Assembly (NCBI RefSeq): GCF_038002605.1
Contig: NZ_JBBOCT010000001.1
Location: 3,162,001 to 3,226,000 of the forward strand
Source: Bacillus sp. FSL K6-3431
Lineage (GTDB): Bacteria; Bacillota; Bacilli; Bacillales; Bacillaceae_C
Reading direction: 5' to 3'
Length of the DNA stretch: 64,000 bases
The translations under genes were made by a program, and so were the position numbers. The notes beneath the pieces were generated by a model, which saw only the letters and a program-made list of their open reading frames with translations, did not search any database and was not told where the DNA came from. Below, in pieces: positions 45,601 to 53,312 of the stretch (the stretch's first letter is position 1; every line of letters starts with the position of its first letter).

Positions 45601-45864
45601 CGATAATAATACGGCTGCAATATGCTGACAATCCATTTGAAAGGTAGCCAGCTTAGGGCAGTTGCATTTCGTGAGTAAACCACGACTCTCATCCTTTTTA
45701 ATCGTAACTTGGAAATCTTCCATTCCAGCAACCGTTGCTTCACAACTATCAGGACCATAATTTTCAAATGTTACTTTATTAGCACGGTAAAAAGCGTCTC
45801 CTCTTTTGAAGGAGACTATACCGCACATTTCTTTAATTAACCTTTGGTTTAATTTTATATCCAA
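42646..45864 (-). CDS. SWIM zinc-finger SNF2-family helicase
   Basis: A 1072-residue DNA translocase of the bacterial SNF2/RapA type, like B. subtilis YwqA. Residues 67-81 form a SWIM finger (CNC then CQH). The SNF2 core begins near residue 625: motif I GILADDMGLGKTLQ, motif II DEAQAFKNP, motif III LTGTPIENSLEEL, motif V SLKAGGTGLNLTGAD and motif VI QATDRAYRMGQT. The TTG start at 45864 has GGAG upstream. Such proteins move double-stranded DNA or displace bound proteins; the cellular role of this group is not clear. It is monocistronic. Confidence 0.92.
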   Translation of the reverse strand: MDIKLNQRLIKEMCGIVSFKRGDAFYRANKVTFENYGPDSCEATVAGMEDFQVTIKKDESRGLLTKCNCPKLATFQMDCQHIAAVLLSIYGLQRQGTISRNEIQSDSPTNHVLTEGLLTLFNDHPVRSTGHQLHFENRQVLDAEFTCKSVTVGNDQHMIGIKVKIGPTTVQNIRDFLGHVKDGRPSCISQLFTYDPNLHCFQKETDALIQQLIQLIHDEKVYIDGLPDKSAYIHNQHILLIPPSTWDRILPILERAPLVKLEYGGHTYTGLRLSNERLSLQFDFSESEEKDYQLKIEGLSLMVMLDSYSSILSEGKLIKLKSEDYKRLSDLKRLLDASGTSEISIPQGQASLFMEKVVPGLKKLGNVEISGSLYKQLVKTPLIAKVYLDRVKNRLLVGIEFHYENIMINPLEPTKTSQANRSFIRDVDKEEEILRLIEESLFAKTDGGYFLHNEELEYEFLYYVVPKLQKLVQIYATTAVKTRIVKGNNRPRIRVKMKKERTNWLEFKFEIDGIPEKNIREVLLALEEKRKYYRLGNGSILSLETREFEEVKRFLDVLPDQHEDLENGLKLPLVRGLQLLESSDDRDAFTLEESFLQFLESIHSPGNLEFETPKNLELILRDYQKDGYKWMKILAHYGFGGILADDMGLGKTLQSITFILSELPNIRKRKQPVLIVCPSSLTYNWLNEIMKFSPNIQAVVVDGNKMERSNIQKDIVDIDVLITSYPLLRSDISWYGKQFFHTVYFDEAQAFKNPVTQTAKAVQKIQADNRFALTGTPIENSLEELWSIFRVVFPELFKGFKEYSNLPRKTIARRIRPFLLRRLKKDVLAELPEKIKLLESAELLPDQKKLYAAYLAKLRHDTLKHLDKDTLRKNRIKILAGLTRLRQICCHPALFVDGYKGSSGKFEQLLQILEESKLSGRRVLIFSQFTKMLGLISRELAIQGRSFFYLDGQTPSAERVKICNRFNAGEHDLFLISLKAGGTGLNLTGADTVILYDIWWNPAVEEQATDRAYRMGQTNDVQVIKLVARGTIEEKMNELQEKKRHLIEEVIDSEENTTATFNEEDIREILMI

Positions 45865-45927
45865 TGCCTCGCTCCTTCATCAAGATGTTTTGCTTGTTTT
45901 ATCAATGCCTTTTTGCGTTTTAAGCAG

Positions 45928-45964
45928 AAAAAACCTAAAGGGAATTTACCCATCCTTCAGGTTT
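45928..45964 (-). terminator. terminator downstream of the zinc-ribbon gene
   Basis: On the minus strand AACCTGAAGG and CCCTTTAGGTT pair imperfectly and are followed by TTTTTTCT. It also overlaps the end of the open fragment at 45957-46079. Confidence 0.6.
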
Positions 45965-46079
45965 CTTTACGTTCATTAATCAAGTGAATCCCTAGCTGAT
46001 TTCCCAATGCTTCAGCTTGTGAAACATGTTCACTACCTGTGATTACTCCATCTTCATTGAAGTACGGGAGCGGAGCCTT
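45957..46079 (-). other. open frame without a start, following the zinc-ribbon gene
   Basis: After the stop of the zinc-ribbon gene the same frame stays open for 40 codons and reads like ordinary protein (APLPYFNEDGVITGSEHVSQ, then AEALGNQLGIHLINERKET). There is no start codon with a ribosome site. It may be the tail of a lost gene, or of a longer version of the zinc-ribbon protein. I do not recognise it. Confidence 0.3.
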
Positions 46080-46379
46080 TTATAAAAAATCACTAAGTAT
46101 ATCAATCATTGATTTTTTTCGTTTTTTCTTTGGATAGTGTTTTGAATCATAGTCTTTTCTGTAGTCATCTTTTCGGTAATCTCGGTCATCCCGATAGTCT
46201 TGGTTATAAGATTGATCGGATCTTTCAGAATATCTTTGATCCTCGCGTAAACCTTCCGTAATTTTCTCAAGCTCTCCCCGATCTAACCAAACTCCTTTGC
46301 AATTTGGACAAATATCAATGAGAACATCATCCTTCTCTACCTCGCGCATACGGACTTCATCACAAACTGGACAATTCAT
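46080..46379 (-). CDS. zinc-ribbon protein (zf-TFIIB family)
   Basis: A 99-residue cytoplasmic protein. The zinc ribbon uses Cys3, Cys6, Cys24 and Cys27 (MNCPVC and DICPNCKGVWLDRGELEKI), the standard zf-TFIIB pattern. The C-terminal half is a low-complexity run of Arg, Asp, Tyr and Lys (SYNQDYRDDRDYRKDDYRKD) ending in a basic KKKRKK patch, which suggests nucleic-acid binding. The function of the family is unknown. GAGGG precedes the ATG. Confidence 0.88.
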   Translation of the reverse strand: MNCPVCDEVRMREVEKDDVLIDICPNCKGVWLDRGELEKITEGLREDQRYSERSDQSYNQDYRDDRDYRKDDYRKDYDSKHYPKKKRKKSMIDILSDFL

Positions 46380-46665
46380 TTCTTCACCCTCTTATTTTCT
46401 CTTTTTTTATTATTTGTACTAGCTTCATTTAAATTTTATAGCCTATGCCAGAAGCTCCGTTTTATTTATGGCTGTTCATGGTTATCACTACATTAAGTAA
46501 TGACCGCGATTCACTAACAGGTTCTCCATGTTTTTTTCGTATTAAACTTTCGTTTATACTTACTCCCATAGTAAATGATTTGATAAACAAATAATATAGA
46601 AATTGATTTTTCCAAAAGATATTATAGACAATTTATGACTACTCACTATTCAAATCACATATACA

Positions 46666-47940
46666 TTAAACCATTAATTCACCTGATTGCTTTGCATCCT
46701 GGCGTTGCTCCTTAATGAGAAGTCCACCAATCAAACCAATCATTGAGAATATGACCGGAATAATAAAACCATAGTGATATCCAACACTATCTGGAGAAGC
46801 TTGAAAATGGTCTAGTACTTTTCCAAATATGCTTGGTAATAAAACGGCACTTAAAAACCCTCCCGTATTGGCAAATCCCGAGACAACACCAACTTCTTTT
46901 ATATCAAAAGATTGGCGAACTATCGCAAACGTTAATGCACTTGCTCCATTCCCGTAACCAATAATCAAGAAAAGTATAATCAGCATAAAGTACGGAGGCT
47001 TTCCACTAAATAATAGCAATGCAACCCAACTCAAAAAGATAATCATATGAACAACAACATATGGTCGTTTAAATGATTCTAAACGGCTTGCAATCCAACT
47101 TGTAAGAGGTGCACCTACGATTGCACCAACAAGACCAATCATAATGAGCTGACTCGCATCCGATCGCGTCATTCCATACACATGCATCCCATATGGTACT
47201 GCCCAAGAACCAATAAATCCTACATATGTACCGACAAGACCAAAATGACAAAAGAATGTTGCCCACGCTTGACGACTAGAAAATATACGGCGTAACATTA
47301 CTAACGTCTTTTCTCGTACTCGATCTTTTTTAGCAGGAGTTGTATTGGAATCGTTTTTCATCAATTGTTTTGGCTTTTTAACGAGTACAACATAAAGAAG
47401 TAACCCGCAAAGACATAACAACAATCCTATTATAAAAAATGGTGTTCTCCAACCCGATAAAGTAATCCATGCTGAAAAAGGAACGGTCGCCATCAAGAAG
47501 CCAAAACTACCGGTCATTCCAGCTATACCAAGTAAACCAATAAATTCTTTCACTTTAAACCATTGACTTAATATTAAAACCACACTGACCCAAATGGTCG
47601 CATCTCCCATTCCTACCATTAATCTAGCGAGGAACAGAACAATTTCATTAGGTGCAAGACTATAAATTAAAGTACCTATACCATTTAGCAATGCCCCCAC
47701 TATAAGAAAAAGGTTGGGGCCAAAACGATCAGTCAAAATTCCAATTGGAATTTGTAAACAAGCATATGCTAAAAATTGAATACTTGTTAGTAACCCAATT
47801 GTAGAAGCTGTGAGTTTGAAATCCTTCATCAATTGATCTGAAATTAATCCTGGTGCTGTTCTCTGACTCACAATTAAAAAATACGTAAACAATACGGCTG
47901 CAAAAACAACCCATCTATATTTGCTATTTTGTTTCTCCAC
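46666..47940 (-). CDS. MFS transporter, 12 TMS, substrate unknown
   Basis: A 424-residue major facilitator protein. Motif A-like DRFGPNLFLIVGALLNG (about 70) follows TM2, and YFLIVSQRTAPGLISDQLMK in TM1 resembles metabolite carriers of the anion:cation symporter/UhpC-like group rather than drug pumps. The central loop (about 195-215) is basic. The GTG start at 47940 has AGGAG nine bases upstream. It stands alone, with no enzyme beside it to suggest a substrate. Confidence 0.85.
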   Translation of the reverse strand: MEKQNSKYRWVVFAAVLFTYFLIVSQRTAPGLISDQLMKDFKLTASTIGLLTSIQFLAYACLQIPIGILTDRFGPNLFLIVGALLNGIGTLIYSLAPNEIVLFLARLMVGMGDATIWVSVVLILSQWFKVKEFIGLLGIAGMTGSFGFLMATVPFSAWITLSGWRTPFFIIGLLLCLCGLLLYVVLVKKPKQLMKNDSNTTPAKKDRVREKTLVMLRRIFSSRQAWATFFCHFGLVGTYVGFIGSWAVPYGMHVYGMTRSDASQLIMIGLVGAIVGAPLTSWIASRLESFKRPYVVVHMIIFLSWVALLLFSGKPPYFMLIILFLIIGYGNGASALTFAIVRQSFDIKEVGVVSGFANTGGFLSAVLLPSIFGKVLDHFQASPDSVGYHYGFIIPVIFSMIGLIGGLLIKEQRQDAKQSGELMV

Positions 47941-48041
47941 TGGTCACTACTCCTGTTGTAATCTTTTATTCTCTTCACATTATACTCCTAATTTTCCATC
48001 GTGAATTTACTATTTAAATTGGAAGCACTTTCGTCTCAAAG

Positions 48042-48080
48042 AAAAAGTGTCAGTTCCTAAAAAATAGGATCTGACACTTT
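48042..48080. terminator. terminator of the dicarboxylate symporter gene
   Basis: AAAAAGTGTCAG with TTCCTA pairs with TAGGAT and CTGACACTTTT to form a long stem; T-rich on both flanks, so usable in both directions. Confidence 0.75.
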
Positions 48081-48137
48081 TCGCTTCCATTAACTTTTTC
48101 CAAAAGTTAGATTGTATTAGTAAAACAAATCTTCACG

Positions 48138-49412
48138 TTAAGCAATTCTTTTAACTGAAGCATAGTATTTCTGTTCTTTCTCCGTGTCAAATCGACCTTC
48201 CCACTTAGACATAACAACTGTAGCTAAAGCATTACCTACTACATTAACAACTGTCCTCGCCATATCTAGAATTCGGTCGATTCCAGCAATGAATGCAAGT
48301 CCTTCAAGTGGAATACCTACCGTTCCTAAAGTAGCCAATAGAACAACGAAGGAAACTCCTGGTACACCAGCAATCCCTTTTGATGTAACCATTAATACCA
48401 ACATCAATGTAATTTGTTCTATAATACTTAAATCAATCCCATACATCTGAGCAATGAAAATTGCTGCAAGTGCTTGATATAGTGTAGATCCGTCCAAGTT
48501 AAATGAATAGCCAGTTGGGATGACAAAGGAAACAATATCTTTCGGACATCCAAATCGCTCCATTTTTTGCATCACTTTTGGCAATACTGTCTCGGAACTT
48601 GATGTGGAATAAGCTAAAATAAGCTCGTCTTTCAGCACTTTAATAATGTGGAAAATATTTATGCCACAGATCTTCGCAATTATCCCAAGCACGACAACAA
48701 TAAAAAAGGCCATCGTTGCATATACGAGAATCATTAACTTTCCAAGTGGGATTAATGATTCCAATCCAAACTTAGATACTGTTACTCCAATTAAAGCAAA
48801 TACACCGAATGGAGCAAATTTCATGATAAGATTTGTTACCCAGAACATAGCATCCGCAGTACCTTGGAAAAAAGCAAGTACTGGTTTTCCTCTTTCGCCA
48901 ACCGCCGCAACTCCTAAACCGAATAAGACGGAAAAGAAGATGATAGCCAGCATATCACCTGCTGCCATTGATTCGATAATATTGCTCGGAATAATATTAA
49001 CGATAATATCCATAAATCCATTATTTTGCACTTCTTCTGTTGTTTGAATATATTGATCAATATTACCTTTAGTCAAGGTAGAAATGTCCAAACCAACACC
49101 AGGCTTGAAAATATTTGCTGATAGCAAACCAACAAGAATAGCAATTGTTGTAACAATTTCAAAATAAAGCAGCGTTTTCCCGCCTAGTTTACCCAATTGT
49201 TTTATATCACCCGTACCAGCAACACCGACAATTAAAGTAGAAATGATAATTGGGACAACTATCATTTTAATCATATTTAAAAACATTGTACCGATCGGTT
49301 GTAAATATTTTTCTACGCCAGGATTTCCGAAGAAAATCGCGCCGATAATAATTCCCAAAATTAACCCGATTAGAATTTGATAAGCCAAAGTAAACTTAAA
49401 CTTTTTCTTCAT
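48138..49412 (-). CDS. dicarboxylate/amino acid:cation symporter (DAACS family, DctP/GltP type)
   Basis: A 424-residue sodium- or proton-coupled carrier for glutamate, aspartate or C4-dicarboxylates. Hallmarks are STSSSETVLPKVMQKME (the serine-rich hairpin, about 275), GYSFNLDGSTLYQALAAIF (TM7, about 310) and the second hairpin SKGIAGVPGVSFVVLLATLG (about 350). The start is the ATG at 49412 with GAGGTGA upstream. A cre-like site lies 26 bases upstream, as for CcpA-repressed dctP of B. subtilis, and a GlnK/GlnL-type pair lies just beyond, so it probably answers both carbon and amino-acid supply. Confidence 0.93.
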   Translation of the reverse strand: MKKKFKFTLAYQILIGLILGIIIGAIFFGNPGVEKYLQPIGTMFLNMIKMIVVPIIISTLIVGVAGTGDIKQLGKLGGKTLLYFEIVTTIAILVGLLSANIFKPGVGLDISTLTKGNIDQYIQTTEEVQNNGFMDIIVNIIPSNIIESMAAGDMLAIIFFSVLFGLGVAAVGERGKPVLAFFQGTADAMFWVTNLIMKFAPFGVFALIGVTVSKFGLESLIPLGKLMILVYATMAFFIVVVLGIIAKICGINIFHIIKVLKDELILAYSTSSSETVLPKVMQKMERFGCPKDIVSFVIPTGYSFNLDGSTLYQALAAIFIAQMYGIDLSIIEQITLMLVLMVTSKGIAGVPGVSFVVLLATLGTVGIPLEGLAFIAGIDRILDMARTVVNVVGNALATVVMSKWEGRFDTEKEQKYYASVKRIA

Positions 49413-49437
49413 CAATAAGTCACCTCTTTCCATCTAT

Positions 49438-49451
49438 TGAAAACGCATTCT
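49438..49451 (+). promoter_or_regulatory. cre-like (CcpA) site upstream of the symporter gene
   Basis: TGAAAACGCATTCT fits the WTGNAANCGNWWNCA consensus with one mismatch at the last base. It lies just before the ribosome site, a position suited to roadblock or repression. At 49495-49506, on the minus strand, TTTTGT-AGGA-TTCAAT is a weak match to the GlnL direct repeat. Confidence 0.5.
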
Positions 49452-49586
49452 TTACAGAAATAAGCTTTCTCAATATTTTAAAGGCAACTTATTGAATCCT
49501 ACAAAATCCGACATTTTATTCTTTGTTTTTTCTTGGAAAAGGATAATAATACAGGATAAATCGATTATCAGTAAGTTACAGCATAT

Positions 49587-50477
49587 CTAAGACCGAATGT
49601 ATTTATCTTCTGTTTCAAGATACAGCACTTGAAGGAACTTCTTACTATTAATTTTTACTTTAGTTGGCCCATTACTTCCTTCCTTTATATGCTTCATTTG
49701 ATTTCTTATTTCTTGAAAGTCAAAAAAACGGGGCGCGTAATATTCAAACTCAGGATTTGCGTAATCAATTGTTCCCAGTGACGCTAAATTATTGACTGCT
49801 GTAAGTATTGTTCTTCGGATACGCTGTTCCATTGCTTTACATTCCTTTTTAATATTTACATTTTTCGCTACCGTCTTACGAGCAACTTCCTCATATAAAT
49901 CTTTTAAAGGAGGCAATGGGGCAACTCTTTCACTGCATTCCATAAGGACTTCCATGATCGATACGATATCATCGCTTCCTACTTCTCCAATAATCCCCAT
50001 ATCATTTAATATCGACAAAACGATTTCCTTTACACTTCTCTGTCTGTGCGTCATTTTAGTTGGTTCCATGTGTGCTAGTGATTCACGGATCTCCATTAAA
50101 GAATTCTTCAGACGAAACTGTTCTGCTGTTTTTTTTAACACACTATACACTTCCACACGATTAATGGGCTTATGAATAAAAAATTCTACACCCTTTTCAT
50201 AAGCCTCTCCGACCATTTCTTTATTCACAATTTGCGAAATCATAATAAATTGTCCGCTAAATCCTTCTGTTCTCAAATGCGCTACAGTTTCAATTCCATC
50301 TAGTTCTGGCATTAATAAATCTATCAAGACAACGTCAGGATAGGTGGAAAGAATTAGTGAGAGGGACTTCACTCCGCTTTCTGCCTCACCAATTACCACC
50401 CCGAGTTCGCCCTCTGTTATGATTTTTTCCAGCATTTTACGGCTAGCTGTATCATCATCTACAATAAAATATCGCAG
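49587..50477 (-). CDS. glnL: GlnL/YcbB-type response regulator, probable CTG start
   Basis: A response regulator with an N-terminal receiver and the C-terminal YcbB domain found in B. subtilis GlnL, 296 residues if started at CTG. The first ATG in frame (50435) would delete the receiver's acidic pocket. Upstream of it the frame reads RYFIVDDDTASRK, exactly the expected receiver start, and a stop lies three codons before. The only plausible initiator is the CTG at 50477-50475. The phosphoacceptor is then Asp53 (VVLIDLLMPELDG) with Lys in FIHKPI. It overlaps the kinase gene by 19 bases, so it may rely on translational coupling. It likely activates glutamine or dicarboxylate uptake, including the neighbouring symporter. 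Confidence 0.85.
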   Translation of the reverse strand: MRYFIVDDDTASRKMLEKIITEGELGVVIGEAESGVKSLSLILSTYPDVVLIDLLMPELDGIETVAHLRTEGFSGQFIMISQIVNKEMVGEAYEKGVEFFIHKPINRVEVYSVLKKTAEQFRLKNSLMEIRESLAHMEPTKMTHRQRSVKEIVLSILNDMGIIGEVGSDDIVSIMEVLMECSERVAPLPPLKDLYEEVARKTVAKNVNIKKECKAMEQRIRRTILTAVNNLASLGTIDYANPEFEYYAPRFFDFQEIRNQMKHIKEGSNGPTKVKINSKKFLQVLYLETEDKYIRS

Positions 50478-51760
50478 CTTTGTTCAACTCTCTTTCTAAT
50501 ATTTTTCGTTGGTATGTTCATGTGGAAGATAGTCCCTTCCTTTGGTAGCTCTATTTGGATTTCCCCTTCTAACATTTGAATTATTTCTTGTACATGTGAG
50601 AGGCCGATCCCCGTTGCGGCAACACCGCGGTCGTTAAACTTCGTTGTATATCCAGGTTCAAAAATGATCGATGCATCTTCCTTAGGAATGCCCTTGCCTG
50701 AATCTTTTATAATAATGCGCGTCTGCTCGGATTCCTCAAATACCGTCAGATTGATATTACCTCTATTTATAATAGACTCGACTGCATTAGCAGTAAGATT
50801 ATTTAATAATGCAAGGAGCGGAATATGTAGATCGGTTTCGAAGTCAATGGACGAGGTTAATTGAAAGTTAATATTTTTCTCTAACAGTTCGCTATATTTT
50901 TCATTTGCAGTAACTACGAGGTTTAGCACGTCCGAAAGTAAGAGATTCGCGTCTTTTTTTTGTTCGGTTATTTTAGTAAGTCCTGACAAAATTCGTTGCG
51001 AATCCTTTTTTACTTCGTGTATTTCTTGTGCGATAAGTAGTGCTTGTACACTTAGTTCCTCAAGATTTTTCATTTTTAATGTTCGATATAAATCATGGCT
51101 AGATGCAGTAACTTTTTCTATATGATTCATGGATTTCTGTAAATATAACGTTTCAGCATATAATTCTGAACCAAACCCAAGCATCTCTTGCATTTGTTTC
51201 TTTTGCTCTGAAACAGTGATCGAACTAAATAACCCTACTACAAAATAGCTTCGAAGTAATGCCACCCCGCTTAATAATGCCCATTCCCGAAAGCCTAGGT
51301 TTGTGTGGTTTAATAACCAATAACGTGTAAGGTGCTCAGCGCCGTTTCCGACAATTTCTAGTCCTGTGGCCCATGCCCCTAAAAGAAGCGGGGATGTCTT
51401 ATATTTTTCAATTCGTATGACTTTTAATCCGAGTGCAAATGAAAAATAGAATAAAAAAGCAGGTAAATGAGTTTTTAAGCTGATCGATATAGATACTTCA
51501 CCAAGCACTATATCCCCAAATAGACGAAAACAAACGACTATTATACCTGTAACAAGCCCGGTTCGTACAAGTGATGCTGGGCGGCGAATTAGAATTAGCA
51601 GGAAGAAAGTAATGCTTCCTAAGCCGAAACGAAAATCCTCGCCATTGAAAGGAACTACTTTAAATTCACTAGCAATGGCGGTCAATAAGGCTGTAAGAAA
51701 CAGTAATATTCCATCGGATCTCTTAAACCTTTCATTAAAAGCTGTATGTTTTCTAAACAT
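50459..51760 (-). CDS. glnK: GlnK/YcbA-type sensor histidine kinase
   Basis: A 433-residue membrane sensor. About six hydrophobic segments fill residues 15-195, followed by a cytoplasmic dimerisation helix. The phosphoacceptor histidine is in AQEIHEVKKDSQRI (about 250). The ATPase domain has the N box NLTANAVESI, G1 DSGKGIPKED and G2 ATGIGLSHVQEI. The start is the ATG at 51760, six bases after AGGAG. The family includes B. subtilis GlnK, reported to sense glutamine. It is co-transcribed with, and overlaps, the response-regulator gene. Confidence 0.87.
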   Translation of the reverse strand: MFRKHTAFNERFKRSDGILLFLTALLTAIASEFKVVPFNGEDFRFGLGSITFFLLILIRRPASLVRTGLVTGIIVVCFRLFGDIVLGEVSISISLKTHLPAFLFYFSFALGLKVIRIEKYKTSPLLLGAWATGLEIVGNGAEHLTRYWLLNHTNLGFREWALLSGVALLRSYFVVGLFSSITVSEQKKQMQEMLGFGSELYAETLYLQKSMNHIEKVTASSHDLYRTLKMKNLEELSVQALLIAQEIHEVKKDSQRILSGLTKITEQKKDANLLLSDVLNLVVTANEKYSELLEKNINFQLTSSIDFETDLHIPLLALLNNLTANAVESIINRGNINLTVFEESEQTRIIIKDSGKGIPKEDASIIFEPGYTTKFNDRGVAATGIGLSHVQEIIQMLEGEIQIELPKEGTIFHMNIPTKNIRKRVEQSCDILL

Positions 51761-52444
51761 TGATATCTCCTGTGTCATAATGAGTAACATATGTGCTTAA
51801 TCATAGCAAATGAACGTATTGTCTATACACTATTCTAAGTTGTTTGAGGTGAAATATCCATTTCAGCAAGGTAGACTTTTGATTGTCAAACTCTTTAAAT
51901 TTTTAAAAACTGGAACCTGCTGTGGAAACCAGAATATAAATAGTTAATCAATAATTGATCTTCCTAAAAAAAAGAGAATAAACACGATGTATATGTTCAG
52001 TTATTTCACATGTAGATTTCATTCCTTTTGCCTATCTAATGAAGCGTTAATACAATACAAAAAGGCTTAATCAGTGATTGCTTGAGATCCTGCAAAAACA
52101 AATAAAATCTCAATACTAAACTCGAGGAACAACACGAAGTTAATTGTGCAGCACAAAATAAGTCAATCGAAATTAAATTATAAGGAGCAACATTTGAGTT
52201 AGAAGTCATCGAAGAGGACACGATACAGCTACTTTCCAAGATATATATAAAGTAAAATGTTGTAAAAAGCCAAAGGTTCGTCTTGAAGCCCTATGAGACA
52301 AGGGGATTCAAACGAGCACATTACATCATTTACCCATGCCATATTCGAGTGCATAACAAAACCTAAGAAAGCAGCTGGTCCATTCTTAAGTCCAAGTATA
52401 TATATTTTATAGAATCTGAATTTATTGATTGATTTACAACCTAG
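51761..52444. other. gene-free stretch of about 680 bases with coding-like scraps
   Basis: No full gene is supported. On the plus strand around 52180-52253 a short frame (ATFELEVIEEDTIQLLSKIY) and, just before it, NCAAQNKSIEIKL look like pieces of a decayed protein, but I cannot name it. No repeat or strong hairpin was seen. Confidence 0.3.
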
Positions 52445-53227
52445 TCACCATGTACCAATATATTCTATTGTTTTGGCTGCAGTTTCTGTACCCAACTCTA
52501 GGCATTTGTTAATTGGGAGGCCTTTCAATATTCCAAAAATAAAGCCAGATATAAAAGAATCCCCAGCTCCCATGGTATCCACTACATTAACTTCAACCAC
52601 GCCACATTGATAATATTGTTCACCATCATAGGCAAGCGAACCATTTTCACCTAAGGTTGCCACTGCAATTTTAGAACCAATATTTTTAATATCTTTTAAA
52701 AATTGACGGATAAAGGCATCATCCTTCGTATAAGAGAAGAAAGAATAGTCAACAAACGGTGGTAATGTTTTTACTAGACTATGATTTAATTGATCTGAGA
52801 AATCAAAGGAAGTATGCAACCCCATCTCTTTAATAAGTGGATAATATCCTTCAACATGCCCCCAAATCCCGGAATGTACGAGTTGATGTGTTTCAATGAA
52901 GTCGAGTTCTTCTTGTGTTAAGGAGAAGGCAGCCATTACGCCTTCATTGTACCCTACAAAACTACGGTCATTTTTCACTAATTCAACATAGGTAACGGCA
53001 GTTTTTCCTTCCTTCTTGGAAAGGTGAGTGGTATTCACACCCTTATCTTGGATTGCTTTGCTCATTTTATCACCGTATTGATCGGAACCAACCCAGCCAA
53101 TATAAGCGGAATCGGCACCTAGTCCCTTTAAATAGACAGCTACATTAACAGGATTACCTCCAGGGTAGATCTTCCCGCTTGCTTGATAGACATCCATACA
53201 GTTATCTCCGACTGTTACAATCTCCAT
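52445..53227 (-). CDS. frlD: PfkB-family fructosamine kinase (fructoselysine 6-kinase, FrlD type)
   Basis: A 260-residue sugar kinase of the ribokinase/PfkB fold. The N-terminal substrate motif is GGNPVNVAVYLKGLG (about 23-37) and the C-terminal ATP/catalytic motif is VDTMGAGDSFISGF (about 215-228), with the catalytic Asp in GAGD. Length and the opening VTVGDNCMDVY match FrlD kinases, which phosphorylate fructoselysine and other Amadori products at C6. It follows the SIS deglycase gene, with which it makes a two-step pathway yielding glucose 6-phosphate and an amino acid. AAAGGGG precedes the start. Confidence 0.87.
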   Translation of the reverse strand: MEIVTVGDNCMDVYQASGKIYPGGNPVNVAVYLKGLGADSAYIGWVGSDQYGDKMSKAIQDKGVNTTHLSKKEGKTAVTYVELVKNDRSFVGYNEGVMAAFSLTQEELDFIETHQLVHSGIWGHVEGYYPLIKEMGLHTSFDFSDQLNHSLVKTLPPFVDYSFFSYTKDDAFIRQFLKDIKNIGSKIAVATLGENGSLAYDGEQYYQCGVVEVNVVDTMGAGDSFISGFIFGILKGLPINKCLELGTETAAKTIEYIGTW

Positions 53228-53312
53228 CCTTTTACCCCTTCTTTCTTATTCTTTTATGATGTATTTAAAAAGATGAGCACTACGATGTTAGTGCTCATGC
53301 TCATTAACTATT

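Noticed and set aside
52036..52239. Minus-strand frame of 67 codons in the 51.8-52.4 kb gap
   Set aside because: Serine- and cysteine-rich composition with no ribosome site; plus-strand scraps in the same place look more like decayed coding DNA.
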